Assembly (NCBI GenBank): GCA_947258695.1
Contig: CAMYJG010000006.1
Location: 1-64,000, forward strand
Length of the DNA: 64,000 nucleotides
Origin: an uncultured Ectothiorhodospiraceae bacterium
Lineage (GTDB): Bacteria; Pseudomonadota; Gammaproteobacteria; UBA6429; Thiohalophilaceae
Reading direction: 5' to 3'
In this document: piece after piece, positions 55,516 through 64,000 of the stretch
How the letters are laid out: every line of letters begins with the position of its first letter
How positions within the stretch are numbered: position 1 is the first letter of the stretch
Notes under the pieces: generated by a model
Database searches by the model: none
What the model saw: the letters and a program-made list of their open reading frames with translations, nothing else
Told to the model about the DNA's origin: nothing
Position numbers and translations under genes: made by a program

Positions 55516-57414
55516 TTAATTATTAGCCGCTTCGAGCTGCTCACTAATTTCCAGCCAGTCAAATTCGACTTGTTGCAAGGAGCTTTCAACTTCGGCCTGA
55601 TCTTTTAATAGTTTTTTTAAGTTTTCTTTATTGCTTTCATTGTATATCGCATTATCAGATAGCTTTTCTTCGAGCAATGATTTGCTTGAGCTTAACTCCT
55701 GCAATTGTTTCTCAAGATTTTTTAATTTATTTTGCAAGGGTTTTAACAGTTTTCTTTTTTCAGCCGATTGCTGTCTTAATGCTTTCTTATTTAAAGCATC
55801 ATCTTGCGGCATTTCATTTTCAGTTGTTGAAGCAGACAGTGACTTAAGCTGCTGACTCAGCCATTGACGATAATCATCTAAGCTACCATCAAATTCAACG
55901 ACACGGCCGTTTGCCACCAGGTAAAAATTATCTGACACTGTTCTTAATAAATGGCGGTCATGCGAAACAATGATCATCGCGCCATCAAACTCCTGCATTG
56001 CAATAGTTAGCGCATGTCGCATTTCAAGGTCAAGATGATTAGTTGGTTCATCCAGCAATAATAAATTTGGCTTTTGATATACCAATAAAGCCAATACTAA
56101 ACGTGCTTTTTCGCCACCAGACAACGGGGCAACAGGTTCAATGGCCATATCATTATTAAAGGCAAAGCCTCCAAGGTATTTACGCAGATCATTTTCAGTT
56201 GCTTTCGGATCAATACGCTGCAAATGCAATAAGGGGCTTGCTTCAAAATCCAGCTGTTCAAGCTGGTGTTGGGCAAAATACCCGATGTTTAAATCTTTAG
56301 CTGTTGTTATATTTCCACTTAATGCTTTTAACTCGCCTGATAGTAATTTAATTAAGGTCGATTTACCTGCACCATTATGCCCAAGCAAACCAATGCGATC
56401 CCCCGGATGAATATTGAGTTTAACATTGGATAAAAGCGGCGCCGCACTATAACCAACTGCAACATCGATTAAAGTAATAAGTGGATTAGGCATTTTATCT
56501 GCCTGGCGGAAACTAAAACTAAAAGGCGAATCAACATGTGCCGGGGCTATCAGCTCCATCCGTTCTAATGCTTTAACCCGACTTTGTGCCTGTTTTGCTT
56601 TTGTGGCTTTAGCCCGAAAGCGCTCAACAAACTTATGCATATGTTGCACTTCACGTTGTTGTTTTTCATAGGCTGATTGTTGCGAAGCTAACTGTTCCGC
56701 GCGACGAATTTCAAAAGAAGAATAATTACCGGCATATAATGCTATTCCCTGGTTTTCGATATGTGCAATATTATCTGCCACGTTATCCAAAAATTCGCGG
56801 TCATGTGAAATTAATAACAGTGTGCCTTTATAATTATTAAGCCATGCTTCAAGCCAAATTACTGCATCCAAATCCAGGTGATTCGTTGGTTCATCAAGTA
56901 ACAGGATATCTGAACGACACATTAATGCTTGTGCCAGGTTAAGGCGCATACGCCAGCCACCTGAAAACATTTTTACTTCACATTGTTCTTGCTCACTACT
57001 GAAACCTAAACCATGGAGTAATGTTGCAGCACGACTAATCGCGGTATAACCATCAATGGCTTCCATTTCAGCATATAAATGTGCTAACTCTTCACCCTGG
57101 TTATTCTCTTCTGCTTGTTTAATTTCTTTTTCCAGCTTCCTTAACTGAATATCACCGTCCAGAACATATTCGAGTGCTGTCTTATCCAGCGCGGGCGTTT
57201 CCTGTGCAACATGAGCAATCACAAGATCTTTAGGTAAAGACACATCACCTGTATCAGCATGCAGAGCACCAAGAATTAAAGAAAATAAACTTGATTTACC
57301 AACACCATTAGCGCCGGTAATACCCACCTTTTGCCCATGATGAATGGTTACATTAACATCATGTAATAATTCGCGCGGACCACGGCGTAATGATAAATTT
57401 ACAAATTTAAGCAT
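55516..57414 (-). CDS. yheS: ABC-F ATPase, YheS-like
   Basis: 632 residues with two ABC domains: Walker A GANGVGKSSL and GHNGAGKSTL, signatures FSGGWRMRLN and LSGGEKARLVL, Walker B LLLDEPTNHLD in both, an arm and linker between (about 240-290) and a C-terminal coiled coil (about 545-632). No membrane part. ABC-F proteins act on the ribosome; the length (E. coli YheS 637) and coiled coil favour YheS over EttA or Uup. Confidence 0.9.
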   Translation of the reverse strand: MLKFVNLSLRRGPRELLHDVNVTIHHGQKVGITGANGVGKSSLFSLILGALHADTGDVSLPKDLVIAHVAQETPALDKTALEYVLDGDIQLRKLEKEIKQAEENNQGEELAHLYAEMEAIDGYTAISRAATLLHGLGFSSEQEQCEVKMFSGGWRMRLNLAQALMCRSDILLLDEPTNHLDLDAVIWLEAWLNNYKGTLLLISHDREFLDNVADNIAHIENQGIALYAGNYSSFEIRRAEQLASQQSAYEKQQREVQHMHKFVERFRAKATKAKQAQSRVKALERMELIAPAHVDSPFSFSFRQADKMPNPLITLIDVAVGYSAAPLLSNVKLNIHPGDRIGLLGHNGAGKSTLIKLLSGELKALSGNITTAKDLNIGYFAQHQLEQLDFEASPLLHLQRIDPKATENDLRKYLGGFAFNNDMAIEPVAPLSGGEKARLVLALLVYQKPNLLLLDEPTNHLDLEMRHALTIAMQEFDGAMIIVSHDRHLLRTVSDNFYLVANGRVVEFDGSLDDYRQWLSQQLKSLSASTTENEMPQDDALNKKALRQQSAEKRKLLKPLQNKLKNLEKQLQELSSSKSLLEEKLSDNAIYNESNKENLKKLLKDQAEVESSLQQVEFDWLEISEQLEAANN

Positions 57415-57548
57415 GCCAGCAGTTTAACAGATCGTGCAGTAATATGGTTTTCTTCCAGGCATATTCACATCTCAGCAATTAAATTGCTAGCAACAGTCTA
57501 TTTTCTTATCTATTATAGCTATAGTTGATTAAATCTTAGGAATTTATC

Positions 57549-58076
57549 ATGAACAAACATTTGGTTATCTCAGCACTGGGCAATGATCAACCAGGTATTG
57601 TTAACGAGTTATCAAAAGCTATTCTTAATCAAGGCGGCAACATTACTGAAAGCCGGATGACCGTTTTAGGTGGTGAGTTTGCCATGATGTTACTGGTAAC
57701 GGGTAGCCCGGAATGTATCGATAATATTATTTCCAGGCTTGATAAAACTGGTGAGAAATTAAACTTAACGATAATTGCAAAAGAAACACAGCCACAGACC
57801 TCTGAGTCAAAACGACTACCATACCAGATTACAGTGGTTTCTATGGATCATCCCGGTATTGTTCATGATATTTCTGATTTTCTTTCCAGCCGGCGACTCA
57901 ATATTGAAGAAATAGAAACTAAGACTTACCCGGCTGCACATACCGGTACACCAATGTTTTCTCTGGATATGACCATTAGTATCCCGGCTGATAGTTCTGT
58001 ACGATCTTTACGCGATGAATTTATCACTTTTTGCGATGATTTGAATTTAGATGCGAGTTTAGAAAGTAAACGTTAA
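57549..58076 (+). CDS. gcvR: Glycine cleavage regulator GcvR-like, double ACT
   Basis: 175 residues with two ACT domains: ALGNDQPGIVNELSKAI (about 10-26) and VSMDHPGIVHDISDFL (about 97-112). This fits GcvR, which binds GcvA and blocks gcvTHP activation. No gcv gene is in the window, so the exact partner is inferred. Divergent from yheS. Confidence 0.88.
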   Translation: MNKHLVISALGNDQPGIVNELSKAILNQGGNITESRMTVLGGEFAMMLLVTGSPECIDNIISRLDKTGEKLNLTIIAKETQPQTSESKRLPYQITVVSMDHPGIVHDISDFLSSRRLNIEEIETKTYPAAHTGTPMFSLDMTISIPADSSVRSLRDEFITFCDDLNLDASLESKR

Positions 58077-58140
58077 ACCTATTCCAGAATATTCGCGCTT
58101 TCTTATAAACCAGTTACCAGGCTTACTATCAATGGTTAGT

Positions 58141-58178
58141 AAACCTTTGTGAACAAGTTAAACCTTTGTGAACAAGTT
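58141..58178. repeat. 19-bp tandem direct repeat
   Basis: AAACCTTTGTGAACAAGTT is repeated exactly at 58141-58159 and 58160-58178, between gcvR and the hybrid kinase. It may be a recent duplication; no function is seen. The rest of 58077-58295 is AT-rich and without a gene. Confidence 0.85.
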
Positions 58179-58295
58179 AAACTTTTCTGTTCTAAATCAA
58201 TATATCCTTTCATTTACTGTTATATTCTCTATAACTATATTAATAGTATAAACACTAACAACATACAATATTTCCCCTTAATAATGTAATGATAT

Positions 58296-61200
58296 ATGGA
58301 TCAAAAAAATTCTCATAAAAAAATAAATGTATTGGTTCATAGATCTGGATTTTTTCAGGTATTGAGCGGTTTCATACTACTGCTATTAACTTCCATTTGT
58401 GTGGCAAGCGATGTTTCTCTACAGAAAACGATAAAACAAGATAACAATACCGTTTTGCGTGTTGTTGGCTGGGATGTGTATGCAGACCCGGTAACCAAGA
58501 ATAAAACTATCGGCTATAAAGAATTTGAAAAGAAGCATGGTGTCACGATTGAGTTTACGCCCTTAAATAACCTTGATGACATTATTACGGCGACTGAATC
58601 TTCAACAGATTATGATGTCATTATAGTATCTAACGAAGGGATTCATATCTTGTCGCAAATGGAACTCATCGCCCCTTTGCAAATAAAACAGTTACCTAAT
58701 TTTCAAGATTTATATCCCAGCCTAAAGTTAAGTAAATGGATTAAGCATAATAATCAGCTTAAAGCAGTTCCATGGGCATGGGGTCCGACGGGGTTACTTT
58801 TTAACACGAAAACAATAGCAGAACCTGATAGCTGGAATATATTATGGGACGAAAGATACCAGGGAAAAATATCATTATGGGATGACGTGTCCATGATATG
58901 GACAACAGCACTTACTTTAGGTCATAAAAATATTTATAACCTGACCCAGACGCAACTCGATGAAGTAAAACATAAGTTAATTCAACTAAATAACCAGGTA
59001 TTTGATTACTATAGCGGTGGCGACCAGGCGGAAGAGTTTATCGAGCATGGGCATATATCTATGTTAAATAGCTGGTATGACCCTTCTGCAAGGTTACGCA
59101 AACAAGGTCATCAACTAAAGATGATTATTCCAAAAGAAGGGGCTGTCGGTATGTTTGACAGTTATTTAATAAGTTCAAGTTCAAGCAAGACCACACTTGC
59201 GCACCAATATATCAACTTTCAAATCAGCAATAACATTCAAACAGAAATGTTTCGAGTTACAGGATTAATTCCTGCAAATAGCAAAACAAAGAACTTTCTA
59301 AATAAAGATGAGATAAATTTCTTACCTGTAAATGAAGAGAATTATTTCAAGAAAATGTTGCTTTGGGACGTAATGCCAAGAAAGCATCTCTATGACAAAG
59401 TGCTTAATGAAGTTAAACAAGACCTGCAAAAAAGGAGCAAAACTTCTGTCGAGTTAAAATTAACAGCCCATGAAAAAAAATGGCTAGCCGAAAATCCTAC
59501 GGTAAAGTTTACAGGTGACCCAAACTGGTTACCTTATGAAGCTTTTAAAGCTGACGGCACATACATAGGGATTGTTTCAGAACATATTAAATTAATCTCT
59601 GAGAAAACCGGGTTAATATTTAAAATGAGCCCCAGTAAAACATGGACTGAATCAACTGATAAAGCAAAACAAGGTATAGTAGATGTACTTTCAGAAACAG
59701 ATGACTCAGATTTAAGTACACACCTTGAGTTTACCACCCCCTATATTTCTAACCCTATTGTCATAGCAATGTCCAGCAAGGAAAACTATATTGAAAACAT
59801 CACCAGCATTAAAAATAAAAAAATCGCACTAATTAAAGACTATGGTTATGCCTCAAAAATTCGAAAAAAATATTCAAATATTAATTTTATCACTGTAGAA
59901 AATATACAATCTGGCTTGCTTGCAGTATCTACAGGTGAAGTCAATGCACTATTATGTACACATGCATTATGTAGTTATACTATTTCCGAGTTAGGACTAA
60001 ATGACGTTAGAATTACCGGAAGAACAGAATTTGATACCAAGCTTGCTCTCGGAGTGCAAAAGAATCAACATAATCTTTTATCTATACTCAATAAAGCAAT
60101 TGCAATAATCACTCCTGCAGAACAACAATTGATATTTGATAAATGGATAAAAGATAAATATGTTGAAAAAATTGATTACACACTTGTCTATCAAATCGTA
60201 GTTGTTGCTATACTACTTTTATTCTTATTCATATTCTGGAATCGCCGTTTAGAACATGAGGTTAAAGAACGCACAAAAGAACTCACTATTGCTCGTGATG
60301 AGGCACAACGTGCAAACCAAAGTAAATCAGCTTTTTTATCCCGCATGAGCCATGAGCTACGCACGCCACTGAATGCTATTCTTGGCTTTTCCCAGATTCT
60401 AGAGCTTAATACCGATAATAGTTTTAAAGATGATGACCTCGAGTCTATCGATGAAATTAGTATAGCAGGCAAACATTTACTGGAACTTATTAACGAGGTA
60501 CTTGATCTATCACAAATTGAAACCGGGGATTTAAAATTAAAAATAAAAGATATAGAACTAACCGAAATCGTTAATGGATCCCTTGCCTTAATTAAACCTC
60601 TGATAGAAAAATCAAATATTGAGATTATATCCCCGGCTAGCAGTGAACAAATCTATGTCATGGCTGATCGTGTACGTATCAAACAAATAATTATTAACTT
60701 ACTGGCAAATGCAATTAAATATAATACTGAAAATGGAAAAATTGAGCTTACATATGAAAAGCGAGACAACATAATTTTATTATCATTTAAAGATACTGGA
60801 ATAGGTATAGCAGCTGAATTTCATGAACATGTTTTTGAGCCCTTTGAGCGGCTAAATGCTAATACAACTAATATTGAAGGCACAGGTATTGGCTTAGCAC
60901 TTTCGAGAAAATTGATTCAGCTTATGGATGGCAATATTGGATTTACCAGTGAAGAAGGAAAGGGATCAACCTTCTGGATAGAAATGAAACAAGGCAGTAA
61001 TAATGTTTCTCAAAGTACTGTCAAATCAGTAAGCCATCCAGAGTACAAGACTGATAATAAAAATTCTATTTTATATGTAGAAGACAACCCCGCTAATCTT
61101 CGTTTGGTATCACGTCTTTTGAAAAAACAGGAAGGGGTAACTCTTTATGATGCACCAAATGGCTCTGTCGCAATGGATTTATTGTCATCGCCGAATAAAT

Positions 61201-61430
61201 TTACTCTCATTCTTCTGGATATCCAGTTACCCGGTGATATCAACGGTTTTGAAATATTAAAAGTAATCAGAGCTAACCCGGAAAATCCTGATATCCCTGT
61301 TATTGCTATTAGCGCTAATGCTACGGAACACGATATAAAAGAAGGTTTACGTGCTGGTTTCGATGAATATATAACTAAGCCAATCAATATTATTAACTTT
61401 ATGAATACGATAAACTCTTTTTTAAAATAA
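58296..61430 (+). CDS. Hybrid sensor kinase with two solute-binding sensor domains
   Basis: 1044 residues. A membrane anchor or signal (about 20-37), a PotD-like polyamine-type solute-binding domain (about 50-365; VVGWDVYADP, GYKEFEKKHGVTIEF), an SBP_bac_3 amino-acid-type domain (about 385-620), a membrane helix (about 627-649), a coiled coil, HisKA with His686 in RMSHELRTPLN, HATPase (LLANAIKYN, GTGIGLAL), and a receiver domain with Asp975 in LLDIQLPGD. No HPt. It would sense two different periplasmic ligands. No partner is adjacent. Confidence 0.9.
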   Translation: MDQKNSHKKINVLVHRSGFFQVLSGFILLLLTSICVASDVSLQKTIKQDNNTVLRVVGWDVYADPVTKNKTIGYKEFEKKHGVTIEFTPLNNLDDIITATESSTDYDVIIVSNEGIHILSQMELIAPLQIKQLPNFQDLYPSLKLSKWIKHNNQLKAVPWAWGPTGLLFNTKTIAEPDSWNILWDERYQGKISLWDDVSMIWTTALTLGHKNIYNLTQTQLDEVKHKLIQLNNQVFDYYSGGDQAEEFIEHGHISMLNSWYDPSARLRKQGHQLKMIIPKEGAVGMFDSYLISSSSSKTTLAHQYINFQISNNIQTEMFRVTGLIPANSKTKNFLNKDEINFLPVNEENYFKKMLLWDVMPRKHLYDKVLNEVKQDLQKRSKTSVELKLTAHEKKWLAENPTVKFTGDPNWLPYEAFKADGTYIGIVSEHIKLISEKTGLIFKMSPSKTWTESTDKAKQGIVDVLSETDDSDLSTHLEFTTPYISNPIVIAMSSKENYIENITSIKNKKIALIKDYGYASKIRKKYSNINFITVENIQSGLLAVSTGEVNALLCTHALCSYTISELGLNDVRITGRTEFDTKLALGVQKNQHNLLSILNKAIAIITPAEQQLIFDKWIKDKYVEKIDYTLVYQIVVVAILLLFLFIFWNRRLEHEVKERTKELTIARDEAQRANQSKSAFLSRMSHELRTPLNAILGFSQILELNTDNSFKDDDLESIDEISIAGKHLLELINEVLDLSQIETGDLKLKIKDIELTEIVNGSLALIKPLIEKSNIEIISPASSEQIYVMADRVRIKQIIINLLANAIKYNTENGKIELTYEKRDNIILLSFKDTGIGIAAEFHEHVFEPFERLNANTTNIEGTGIGLALSRKLIQLMDGNIGFTSEEGKGSTFWIEMKQGSNNVSQSTVKSVSHPEYKTDNKNSILYVEDNPANLRLVSRLLKKQEGVTLYDAPNGSVAMDLLSSPNKFTLILLDIQLPGDINGFEILKVIRANPENPDIPVIAISANATEHDIKEGLRAGFDEYITKPINIINFMNTINSFLK

Positions 61431-61450
61431 AATTCTATGTAACTTTTCTT

Positions 61451-62203
61451 CTAATTACTATCCTGGCCATACACGATTATTCGTCCTTTTCCTCCTTCTT
61501 TAGATTTATACATAGCACCATCGGCTTCCCGCATTGCTTCATCAACACCGATCATGTTTTCACCGATAATCCGAATACCAAAACTGGCACCTACTTGTAG
61601 TTCATCTCCCTGGTAATTAAAAGGCTCGGATATAATTTTCTGCAATTTTTCCGCCAGGCTAATTGATTCTTTAATTGCCAGGGGCAGGTTACTGTTCAAT
61701 CGATTTAATAAAATAACAAACTCATCACCGCCAATGCGACTCGCCTCATCTTCTGCCCGAATATGTTTTTTCAAACGATTAGCTATTTCTACCAGGAGAG
61801 CGTCGCCTGCAAAATGCCCATAAGTATCATTGACCGGCTTAAAATCATCGAGGTCAACTAATAATAAGGCCGCATAATATTTATGTCGTACACATTCCGC
61901 GATAAGCTTTTCAATATTCCTGACTAACACCCTACGATTAGGTAAACCTGTTAGTTGATCGGTATAAGCCATGTTTGAAAGCTGGGTTAAAACTTCATCT
62001 CGCGCCAATATAAACGGTTTAATAATCCAGAGGTAAAAAAAAGGAGAGGCTAGCAGGACTAATAATACTACATCTATAATCGCTGCTTTAATGAAACTAA
62101 GCTCATATGGCAAGTATTCAAAACCCACCATGACCACCAACTCTACTAACGAGATAATGATCGCCATTCGAATAATAATTGTTTTTAGTGCTAAATTTGG
62201 CAT
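61451..62203 (-). CDS. Diguanylate cyclase with membrane anchor
   Basis: 250 residues: two membrane helices (about 10-32 and 38-60), then a GGDEF domain (about 80-245) with the intact signature RIGGDEF and LTGLPNRR. No EAL domain or other sensor. It should make c-di-GMP. No RxxD inhibitory site is obvious just before GGDEF. Confidence 0.9.
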   Translation of the reverse strand: MPNLALKTIIIRMAIIISLVELVVMVGFEYLPYELSFIKAAIIDVVLLVLLASPFFYLWIIKPFILARDEVLTQLSNMAYTDQLTGLPNRRVLVRNIEKLIAECVRHKYYAALLLVDLDDFKPVNDTYGHFAGDALLVEIANRLKKHIRAEDEASRIGGDEFVILLNRLNSNLPLAIKESISLAEKLQKIISEPFNYQGDELQVGASFGIRIIGENMIGVDEAMREADGAMYKSKEGGKGRIIVYGQDSN

Positions 62204-62328
62204 TTCTTTTATCTCAACCGCTTATTGCAGAATATGACAATATCTAAACTACTTTAAATAGTTTAGATTAATAACACTAAAGTTAAAGCCAGATTAAACC
62301 TAATATGATAAAAAACAAGAATACTTTT

Positions 62329-63528
62329 TTATTTTATAGCCGGTATGACTTTACTCGCGGCTTGTTTTGCGCGTTTTCTTGCATCTTCAACGGTATGACC
62401 ATAAGCAAGTGCAACCCCCATGCGACGTTTTTCAAAGGCTTCCGGTTTACCAAATAATCGAATATCTGTTTGTGGCACAGCAAGTGCCTTTTCAACACCA
62501 TTAAATGCAATCCCTTTTTCATTCATCTGGCCATAAATCACGGCACTGGCGCCAGGTTCACGTAATGCGGTTGATACTGGTAAGCCTAAAATTGCACGTG
62601 CATGAAGTTCAAATTCATTCTGGTATTGTGTTGCCATGGTTGCCATCCCGGTATCATGTGGGCGTGGGCTAACTTCGCTAAACCAGACATCATCACCTTT
62701 AATAAATAGCTCAACACCAAATAAACCCCGGCCACCTAAATTACCGGTTACTGCTTTAGCGATGTCTTGCGATTTTTGTATAGCTGCAGCACTCATTGCC
62801 TGTGGTTGCCAGCTTTCAACATAATCCCCGTCTACCTGAATATGCCCTATTGGCTCACAAAAGTGTGTTTCTATTTCTCCACTTTCATTTAATGCGCGCA
62901 CGGTTAATAACGTAATCTCATAATCAAACTTAATCATTTCTTCAACAATTACTCGTCCACGATCAACCCGACCGCCACTTTTTGCATAATCCCAGGCAAC
63001 TTTTATATCGGCTTCAGATTTTATGGTTGACTGACCTTTACCCGAAGAAGACATAACAGGTTTTATAATACAGGGGTAACCAATACCATTGTCGATGGCC
63101 TGTTTTATTTCCTGCTCACTTTCGGCGAAAGCATATTTTGAGGTAGGTACACCAAGTTCTTCTGCCGCAAGGCAGCGGATACCCTCACGATTCATCGTCA
63201 ATTGAGTTGCTCGTGCCTTAGGGATAACTTCAGCTAATCCTTGCTCTTCTATTTGGGCTAGCATTTGCGTATCGAGCGCTTCAATTTCAGGCACAATTAG
63301 ATGTGGTTGTTCTTTTTTTACTAACTCAAGCACTTCTGTCCCATCCGCCATATTAATAGCATAGGCTCGATGAGCAACCTGGTGACCAGGGGCATTCTCA
63401 TAGCGATCGACCGCAATAACTTCAACACCTAATCGTTGTAATGCTATGATAACTTCTTTTCCTAACTCGCCTGAGCCAAGTAACATAACGCGTTTTGCTG
63501 TAGCTGATAGGGGTGTTCCTATTTTCAT
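62329..63528 (-). CDS. purT: Formate-dependent GAR transformylase PurT
   Basis: ATP-grasp enzyme that makes formyl-GAR from GAR and formate, step three of purine synthesis. 399 residues with [13 protein letters not shown], the ATP-grasp [10 protein letters not shown] and [13 protein letters not shown] segments, close to E. coli PurT (392). No purine riboswitch or PurR box was noticed. Stands alone. Confidence 0.94.
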   Translation of the reverse strand: MKIGTPLSATAKRVMLLGSGELGKEVIIALQRLGVEVIAVDRYENAPGHQVAHRAYAINMADGTEVLELVKKEQPHLIVPEIEALDTQMLAQIEEQGLAEVIPKARATQLTMNREGIRCLAAEELGVPTSKYAFAESEQEIKQAIDNGIGYPCIIKPVMSSSGKGQSTIKSEADIKVAWDYAKSGGRVDRGRVIVEEMIKFDYEITLLTVRALNESGEIETHFCEPIGHIQVDGDYVESWQPQAMSAAAIQKSQDIAKAVTGNLGGRGLFGVELFIKGDDVWFSEVSPRPHDTGMATMATQYQNEFELHARAILGLPVSTALREPGASAVIYGQMNEKGIAFNGVEKALAVPQTDIRLFGKPEAFEKRRMGVALAYGHTVEDARKRAKQAASKVIPAIK

Positions 63529-63558
63529 ATTAAGCCTTATTTATATGTTTTGAACATT

Positions 63559-63643
63559 AAACCACAAAGGAGACAGAGCTGCACAGAGCCAACACTAAAT
63601 TTATAATAATTTTTCTCCGTGTACCTCGGTACACTCTGTGGTC
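63559..63643. repeat. Imperfect inverted repeat between purT and the ATPase gene
   Basis: AACCACAAAGGAGACAGAG on the left and CTCTGTGGTC on the right (63634-63643) form an imperfect inverted repeat of about 85 bp. The design resembles the repeat after mutH (34801). It has no frame. Confidence 0.55.
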
Positions 63644-63713
63644 AAAGATTTACGGACATCAGCCGCAAACTATCTTACAATAGCCTGTATAAGAGATTAT
63701 TCGGAGAAAACGA

Positions 63714-64000
63714 GTGAAACTCAGTGTAGATGAATTCAGGAACTGGCAACATAAAAGTATCACCTTGTTGGGCATGTCAGGTGTAGGTAAAACACGGCTC
63801 TCAAATATGCTGCCAACAGATGAATGGTTTCATTTTTCGGGTGATTATAGAATTGGTACTCATTACCTTGATGAACCAATCCTGGATAATATAAAAAAAC
63901 AGGCGATGCAAGTTCCGTTTTTACGTGATTTATTACGCTCTGATTCTATTTATATACAAAATAATATCAGCGTGAATAATCTGCAACCGGTTTCCAGTTT
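63714..64000 (+). CDS. P-loop ATPase-like protein, cut by the window end
   Basis: A GTG start at 63714 has GGAG upstream. The 95 visible residues start with KLSVDEFRNWQ, then a P-loop GMSGVGKT (about 21-28), and continue with FSGDYRIGTHYLDEP. The pattern resembles shikimate-kinase-type ATPases of unknown function. The 3' end lies beyond the window. Confidence 0.72.
   Translation, partial: MKLSVDEFRNWQHKSITLLGMSGVGKTRLSNMLPTDEWFHFSGDYRIGTHYLDEPILDNIKKQAMQVPFLRDLLRSDSIYIQNNISVNNLQPVSS

Noticed and set aside
1-64000. tRNA, rRNA or CRISPR
   Set aside because: No cloverleaf, rRNA core or regularly spaced repeats were seen in the intergenic regions.

Overview
The window is a continuous piece of a gammaproteobacterial chromosome. 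It is AT-leaning and densely coded, with genes in short operons on both strands. The gammaproteobacterial call rests on the gene set: ErpA, MutH, PurT, Mpl, GcvR, RNase D, a YheS-type ABC-F protein, a DUF2058 protein and the argC/DUF6776/bactofilin block. The order or family cannot be fixed from sequence alone. No rRNA, tRNA, CRISPR array, prophage or insertion sequence with a transposase was seen. The ends cut two genes: a secreted protein on the minus strand at 1-186 and a P-loop ATPase starting at 63714.

Layout. 1-4655: repeat-rich intergenic DNA, then a minus-strand block of argC, a DUF6776 protein, bactofilin, erpA and gltA. 4782-8241: a secreted DsrE-like protein plus porin operon, divergent from an ECF sigma factor and an anti-sigma protein whose periplasmic end is itself DsrE-like. 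8542-14247: a ClC channel, a TlpA thioredoxin and HemJ, then a Fur-box-preceded set (c-type cytochrome, His-rich porin, FMN-binding protein, PepSY protein). 14316-25077: a histidine kinase, thiD-thiE, hemL, a DedA/PAP2/LssY fusion, LON-domain protein, ubiX, mpl and rnd. 25108-28502: a PLD-type synthase and two response regulators with output enzymes. 28718-32921: adk with a very long lysine tail, ppa, a YfcE-like phosphoesterase, moaE-moaD and moaC. 33074-40692: a Sel1 protein, mutH, a glutamate-synthase-like FMN protein, a methyltransferase, two small conserved proteins and a HAMP-GAF-HD-GYP protein. 41296-46512: a stress-type set (CDGSH-GltS fusion, pirin, YqjG, CDGSH, DoxX) with a divergent LysR regulator. 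46572-51262: a small lipid-type biosynthetic group (fatty acyl-AMP ligase-ACP, P450, phosphopantetheinyl transferase, acyltransferase). 51273-64000: c-di-GMP and two-component proteins, a hydrolase-TlpA fusion, yheS, gcvR and purT.

How genes may work together. The most striking unit is 4782-8241. The anti-sigma protein carries a DsrE-type periplasmic domain with a conserved-position cysteine, and the divergent operon encodes a secreted DsrE protein plus an outer-membrane porin. Both transcription units are preceded by the same ECF-like motif pair (GGAATA, 15-16 bp, CGTCT). This suggests a self-contained envelope sensing circuit, perhaps for a sulfur species. A second coherent unit is the Fur-controlled electron-transfer set at 10844-14247. 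Signal transduction is rich: two HD-GYP proteins, one EAL protein with a broken GGDEF, one intact diguanylate cyclase, two sensor kinases and several receiver proteins.
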